Below, in pieces: positions 59,901 through 64,000 of a stretch of 64,000 nucleotides of DNA. The position numbers were made by a program, and so were the translations under genes. The stretch comes from Rhabditophanes sp. KR3021. Lineage: Eukaryota > Nematoda > Chromadorea > Rhabditida > Alloionematidae. The stretch lies in assembly GCA_963281155.1 (NCBI GenBank), contig CAUJLY010000004.1:5580001-5644000 (forward strand), read 5' to 3'. The notes beneath the pieces are model-generated. The model was not told where the DNA came from, searched no databases, and saw only the letters and a list, made by a program, of their open reading frames with translations. Position 1 is the first letter of the stretch; each line of letters begins with the position of its first letter.

Positions 59901-62900
59901 ATGGATTTAGATATAGAATTATATACTAAGTAAACTAATATATGTTGATCTCGTTAGACCCAAATCCTGAATGTGTACATATAATGTACTTATTTATGTA
60001 AGTAAAGTTGGGATAGATACAGTTACATATAATGCAAAATATAATTTAGGCGATCTTAGAAATAAATGAATAGCATGTGAAATCAACTTTTAAGCAAATT
60101 AATGTAGTCACGAAGATGCACAACGCTGGCTTTACAAAGAATATAAAGTTGTTGTGAGCTGTTACTTTAGTTTTAAAAAATTTTAAATAGCTGTGGTTTA
60201 ATTTTAATGTAAAGGAAAATAAAAAGTGATGGAATGAATGACATTTTGGCCACATTTGCATTGAAATTGAGAGGAATGTATAGATGTCAAAAATAAATGT
60301 TGATTGAAATAGATCACGCTAATTTTAGTTACAAACACTAAATTAATTACACAATATCAACAAATGTATAACCAACCCGTCAAAATTGTAAATATTTATT
60401 TCCTTACATAATACCAAAGTTATATAATGTCTCTAGAGTGATAAGGAAATGTGTCGTAGTTTTCACCTAAACTTTTGTGTCAACACTTACATTTTAATAT
60501 ACATAAAATTGGATAAGGAATAGACCTTTACAATTGTCTGTGGTCTTTCTCTTATTTGGGCATCGCTTGTCCCTTTTATAAAATAGTATTGACTCATTCA
60601 ATACTCTATTTCAGAAGCGTTTTTAAATTTTACATACGTAACGGCATTGTATGTTTCTCCTTTAATGTTGACAGTATATTAAAATAGATAAGATGAGTTG
60701 ACAACAAAACAGGCAATGCAAACGGAGTTAACTTGGACTATGAATGAATTGAAACTTTAGGAAGATACTGCAAATGACAAATCATTTGCTGGGCTATGTT
60801 ATTAAGAGTGTAACTTGTTTAAGTGCCTTTTAAGATAGCAATGATGAAGCAAGTATTGATATATAAATCAAACGAAGGAAGAATTGAATGCTATTGTTTT
60901 GAATAAAAAAGGCTCTCCGATAAATGGCATTCAAATATGTTTAGTCCAATAAATGACCTCTTCATTTTTTTTGCAATCTATTCGTTAGAAAGGTCCTTAT
61001 GGTTAAAAAAAGTTTAAACGGAGTATTTAAAATATTTCAACTAAATATTTGATTCAATTGAAGGAGATATTTATGTTTAGGGAATATTTAATTGTTGTTA
61101 TTTATGCAAATCGGTGACAGTGCAGGAACATTAAATCCAAAGAAAAATAGCATAGCTGATAAATAAATTTGCAGAATAAATTTTAAAGCAAGTATAAAAA
61201 TAGACGATATTGGTTGATGTTCCAAATAAAGTTGTTTAAAAGATTGATTTGTGGAGGAACATGGATTAAAAGAGTGCTATTATTTTTAAATAAAAATACT
61301 TTATGCCCAAATAATACTTTTTTAAAGACAAAAGATAAAGAAAAGGAAGTAGAGTTCAAAAATGGAGACAAAATAGTTTGATGGAAACTATTTTTATTCA
61401 ATTTGTGTAAGTAATTTGAAGATTGTGCCAACAAATTTAAATAAAAAACAAGAAACACCACTACATATTTGATAAATATAACTGAAGATTATGAAAGTAT
61501 CTTTAATAATGATAATATTTGACCAAAAAGACAATAGACATTATGTGCAGGAAATTGACAAACTTCTATTTAGTCTATATATTTACAAGTAATTCTTAAA
61601 TTTTTAGATTATTCTGGACATATATAGGTTAAAAAGCTTGCCCATATTTCTATTGTCATACAATATATCCGCCCAAATACATTACATCACTCATTATTCT
61701 CCATGTTATATGTAAAAATTAAATTAACTGTCTTTATCAAAGAGACTATAGCCAAGAGAGAGAATTTGTTTAAATCACAATTGGACAAAAAACTTTTTTG
61801 TCTATTTAACGTCAACATTAAAAAAGTTTCACTTAACTTTTTTTTATGCTGTTATCTTAATTTTTATGTTTCAACTTAATTTATATGATCTCAACTTAAT
61901 TTTTATATTTTAAATTTAATTTTTTATAAAAAAGCTTACGCAAAGTAAATTATGAAAATTATCATCAGCTAATGCTGTTTCTAATTGAGCGTTTGAATTA
62001 GTAGTTTGGTCTGACGACCCGTTTTTTTCTGTCAAAATTGAGATTTGATCTAACGATAGTAGGATCTAAAATTCATTTAATAAAAACTCATAATGGATGA
62101 CGTTACCTTTTCAACAACTGTCACTGGATTGCTTATTTTATTTAAATGATCCTTCCCTATCAATGGCATATTTGTTGATATTCTGGAAATTGGTTCTGCA
62201 TCACAAACATCTCCCCCAGCTAATATGTTATTTAAAACAGTTGAAGATTGCTGTGAAGAAATATTCTTATTGTCTAAATTCTCCCATGCTGGATGATTTA
62301 CAACAGATATTATTCTTGACTAAAAATAAATTTTTTCTTGCATATGTAAAATTTTAAGGATTAATTACCTTCATCTTTCTTCTTAAGTTGTAATTTCTTA
62401 TGTTGTCAACTGCTTCATTTAAATGTTTTCTTTGAGGAACCGATTTATCACTAATCCAGCGATGTTTAAGACAATCAGCAGCGCTGATTCGTTCTTCAAA
62501 CTTTGGATTTAACATTTTTATTAGTAGATCTTTTGCAGGTTCCTGAATAACATCCCAGTGCGAACCTTCCAAATTAATAACACCCTTTTTTATAGATTCA
62601 TAAATATATTCCGTAGGACCATTAAAGGGTAATTTTCCAGAAAGTAACAAATAACAAACTACCCCTGCTGACCAAATGTCAGATGCAGTGTTATATGGAC
62701 TTCCAAGTACCATTTCTGGAGCCATAAATTGCGGGATACCAACTTTTCCCTGATCGCAAAAACTGTCCTTATTAAGTAGTCGAAAAGCAGATGTAAATCC
62801 TCGTACTTTCAAGGGCGCATTGTTATCCCTTCCAGCTAATAAAATGTTATGTGGTCGGACGTCACGATGAATTATAGCTAATGTATGCATATAACATAAT

Positions 62901-63292
62901 CCTTCCAATAATTGTTTTATGTAATGAGATGCAACTGCTTCGCTATAAACAAATCCTGAAGATGCCCGTTTAACTATTTCAAAACAGATATCAGATCCAT
63001 CTAAGTGTTCGAAAATCATGTGAACTGAATTTTCGCCTTTAATCACATTTTGTAGTTGTATTAAATAGGGATTATGTAATTTGGAACAAATTTCGATTTC
63101 TTTGTCAATGTCTTCAATTTTGTATCCTATTGAATTTTTTAATCTTCCAATTGATATGGTTTTGACTGTAAAAGCTTTGCCTGTGCTTCGTTGAATAACA
63201 CGGTAGATTGAAGATAATGGACCTTTCTCAATGATATCTACAATTTGATAGGAATGTGTTAAAAGAGCCGTTTCATCGTTATCCGGCATCAT
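53913..63292 (-). CDS. lin-2: CASK/LIN-2 membrane-associated guanylate kinase scaffold
   Basis: Eight exons, all phase-consistent: 63292-62369, 62319-62107, 62065-61940, 57421-57244, 55946-55413, 55326-54639, 54595-54500 and 54384-53913; 1,076 residues. Domains in order: a CaMK-like kinase ([28 protein letters not shown] end; the DFG position reads GFT, so it is atypical like human CASK with GFG); two L27 domains ([19 protein letters not shown] to [11 protein letters not shown]); PDZ ([16 protein letters not shown]); SH3 with about 50 extra residues before [12 protein letters not shown]; a HOOK basic patch ([12 protein letters not shown]); guanylate kinase ([16 protein letters not shown]) ending WVPVSWIYG. 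It scaffolds LIN-7/LIN-10 and adhesion receptors at epithelial and synaptic membranes. One intron holds 'element A' copy 2, and another (57422-61939) holds at least one nested gene. Confidence 0.93.
55962..57222 (+). pseudogene. Decayed gene copy ('element A', copy 2) inside a CASK intron
   Basis: Antisense to CASK and homologous along its length to 36690-38020. Shared landmarks: ATATGCCAA(A/G)GG near the left end, CATTTTTTGAATTTTG, a CACTCAAC(C/T)GGAGTTAAC block, protein fragments [22 protein letters not shown] and [12 protein letters not shown], an intron-like GTAGGTTAAC segment, and TAATAAATATTT at the right end. It is more degraded than copy 1, with many stops. The copy fills the host intron (55947-57243) to within about 20 bp of each splice site. 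Confidence 0.65.
57484..57936 (-). CDS. Hypothetical single-pass membrane protein nested in a CASK intron
   Basis: Single exon, 150 residues, longer than expected by chance here. A hydrophobic segment at about residues 9-29 ([20 protein letters not shown]) serves as signal anchor, followed by CCHE and a polar, Ser-rich cytosolic-type tail with [18 protein letters not shown] and [18 protein letters not shown]. It lies on the same strand as CASK and just upstream of CASK exon 4. It starts with its own ATG, and no in-phase splice to the CASK exon was found, so I treat it as a nested gene. An alternative CASK 5' exon is possible. Confidence 0.5.
   Translation of the reverse strand: MVDSIMYQNLLLISLIGSFFTFIICVMCVGAFTDRGLCCHEQVDLALLQRRIHRATVFERNNSLKYTKRMFEHSYTGNPAVFNLMIEMSSRDDLENCLDPNQTQSLTDESTRKLSSSVSHLEDRISRQDIEEYATDNQRKISSSPIQIIG
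57937..59326. other. CASK intron, no gene seen
   Basis: Very AT-rich intronic sequence with no supportable frame on either strand and no RNA-like structure. Confidence 0.45.
59357..59695 (-). CDS. Possible Ser/Lys-rich exon inside the CASK intron
   Basis: Open frame of 113 codons from ATG at 59695 to a GTTTGT donor-like site after 59357; without splicing it stops at 59327. The composition is protein-like ([32 protein letters not shown]). It could be an exon of a second nested gene or an alternative CASK exon; no partner exon was found. Length is close to what chance could give. Confidence 0.25.
59738..61939. other. CASK intron, repeats only
   Basis: No gene seen. Two AT-rich tandem-repeat patches: 59848-59935, about 12-bp variants of AAATTGGATAT/GAATTAGATAT, and 61856-61927, variants of CAACTTAATTTTTAT. 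Confidence 0.45.
59848..59935. repeat. Imperfect about 12-bp tandem repeat in a CASK intron
   Basis: Successive variants of AATTAGATATTAAATT/AATTGGATATAAAATT. Confidence 0.55.
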
Positions 63293-64000
63293 TAGATCAT
63301 AAATAGATGTGTCTCTAGAATTGACTATAAATAAATATTTTTTCTATTTTCGACTATTTTCGAAACTTTGAACTATTTTTAGTTGTGATTTAAAAATACA
63401 AAAGTACCGATTCTTTAAATCGCGTCATAGACAATCCCAAAATAGAATAATATTAATAAATAATTGTTTCTGTTGAATAAATTGTATTCAAACTGAAAAA
63501 TGGTTTTATTAGCACATAACTTATTAAATATAAAGAGGTAATTAAAAATTTCATTTGACGGAGATGGGTGAGTTTGAGAATGAATGAAATGTATATGAAG
63601 ATATTATGTGATGATATGATGAGCAAATACGATACACCCAAAAAACATACTAATGTTTGCATCTTTTTTATTGTAATTCAAGTTTTTAAACATAATTAAA
63701 TTAAGAATGAAGTTATTTTAAGAAGTAAGCAGACACAGATTTATACCTCTTAATCAAATTTTAACTAACCGAGCCACCCTCCAACTAAAAGAAAACAATA
63801 GTAGCCACCTTACAAATTCAGATTGATCTGTTAGCAAACATCGCTCTATACATAATTCAACATTAATTTGACTAAATGAAATTGTCATTAACAAATGGAA
63901 GAAGATATGTAATGTGTAGTAGGTAAGGTACAACATAAATGATAAAAGCAAATTGAGAAGTGGTATTTTGTAAGTAGCAATATATGCAAACTTTATTGGT
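63293..64000. other. Region upstream of CASK
   Basis: No convincing gene. Minus-strand frames at 63453-63662 and 63754-63951 are hydrophobic and AT-driven, at chance length. Likely contains the CASK promoter or 5' exons. Confidence 0.4.

Noticed and set aside
1..64000. CRISPR arrays, bacterial operons, phage or insertion sequences
   Set aside because: No spaced direct-repeat arrays, transposase frames or bacterial gene signals were seen; gene structure is eukaryotic throughout.

Overview
This window is AT-rich eukaryotic DNA that reads as a nematode chromosome. The support is short introns (often 40-60 bp) ending in TTTTAG/TTTCAG, trans-splice-like acceptors just upstream of several ATGs, nematode-type gene families (a tandem pair of K50 OTX-class homeobox genes, Skp1-related genes, a nuclear hormone receptor, a LIN-2/CASK orthologue), and compact genes with few introns. 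A clade IV nematode of the Strongyloides/Rhabditophanes type would fit, but that is inference. All gene models were assembled by hand from reading frames and splice signals, and all homology calls come from remembered family motifs, not from a search.

Layout. 0-12 kb: two OTX-class homeobox genes in tandem, set in long non-coding flanks. 12-15 kb: a small MIA40/CHCHD4-like gene missed by simple ORF calling, and a basic protein of unknown function. 15-24 kb: an Old Yellow Enzyme-type oxidoreductase, an intronless kinesin-6, an SLC46-type transporter, a UPF0729 (C18orf32-like) protein and two Skp1-related paralogues. 24-31 kb: RAD21/SCC1 cohesin, a FERM-domain protein, a sigma-1 receptor/ERG2 homologue and a secreted class-3 lipase. 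32-40 kb: a cluster of small tail-anchored proteins with PPAY/PSAP-like motifs plus one decayed member, interleaved with a nuclear hormone receptor. 40-44.4 kb: six tRNA genes (four initiator Met in an inverted arrangement, Lys-TTT, Arg-TCT) around a large acidic protein of unknown function. 44.7-52 kb: a WHIM/WSD-type protein, a Vasa-like DEAD-box protein whose catalytic motifs have all decayed, and a third K50 homeobox gene with a hexapeptide repeat. 53.9-63.3 kb: an eight-exon CASK/LIN-2 gene with at least one gene nested in a 4.5-kb intron.

The most unusual theme is decayed gene copies living antisense inside introns of minus-strand genes. One sits in the helicase gene between perfect 15-bp direct repeats. 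Each repeat contains AAAG|GT, so splicing the 1,008-bp insertion out restores the original reading frame exactly: a textbook-looking recent intron gain. Two homologous copies of a different decayed gene almost completely fill one intron of the nuclear receptor and one intron of CASK. Other points worth a second look are a MIA40 homologue with CHC in place of the redox CPC, a sigma-1/ERG2 homologue in which both ligand-site acidic residues are cysteines, and the PPAY/PSAP tail-anchored protein cluster.
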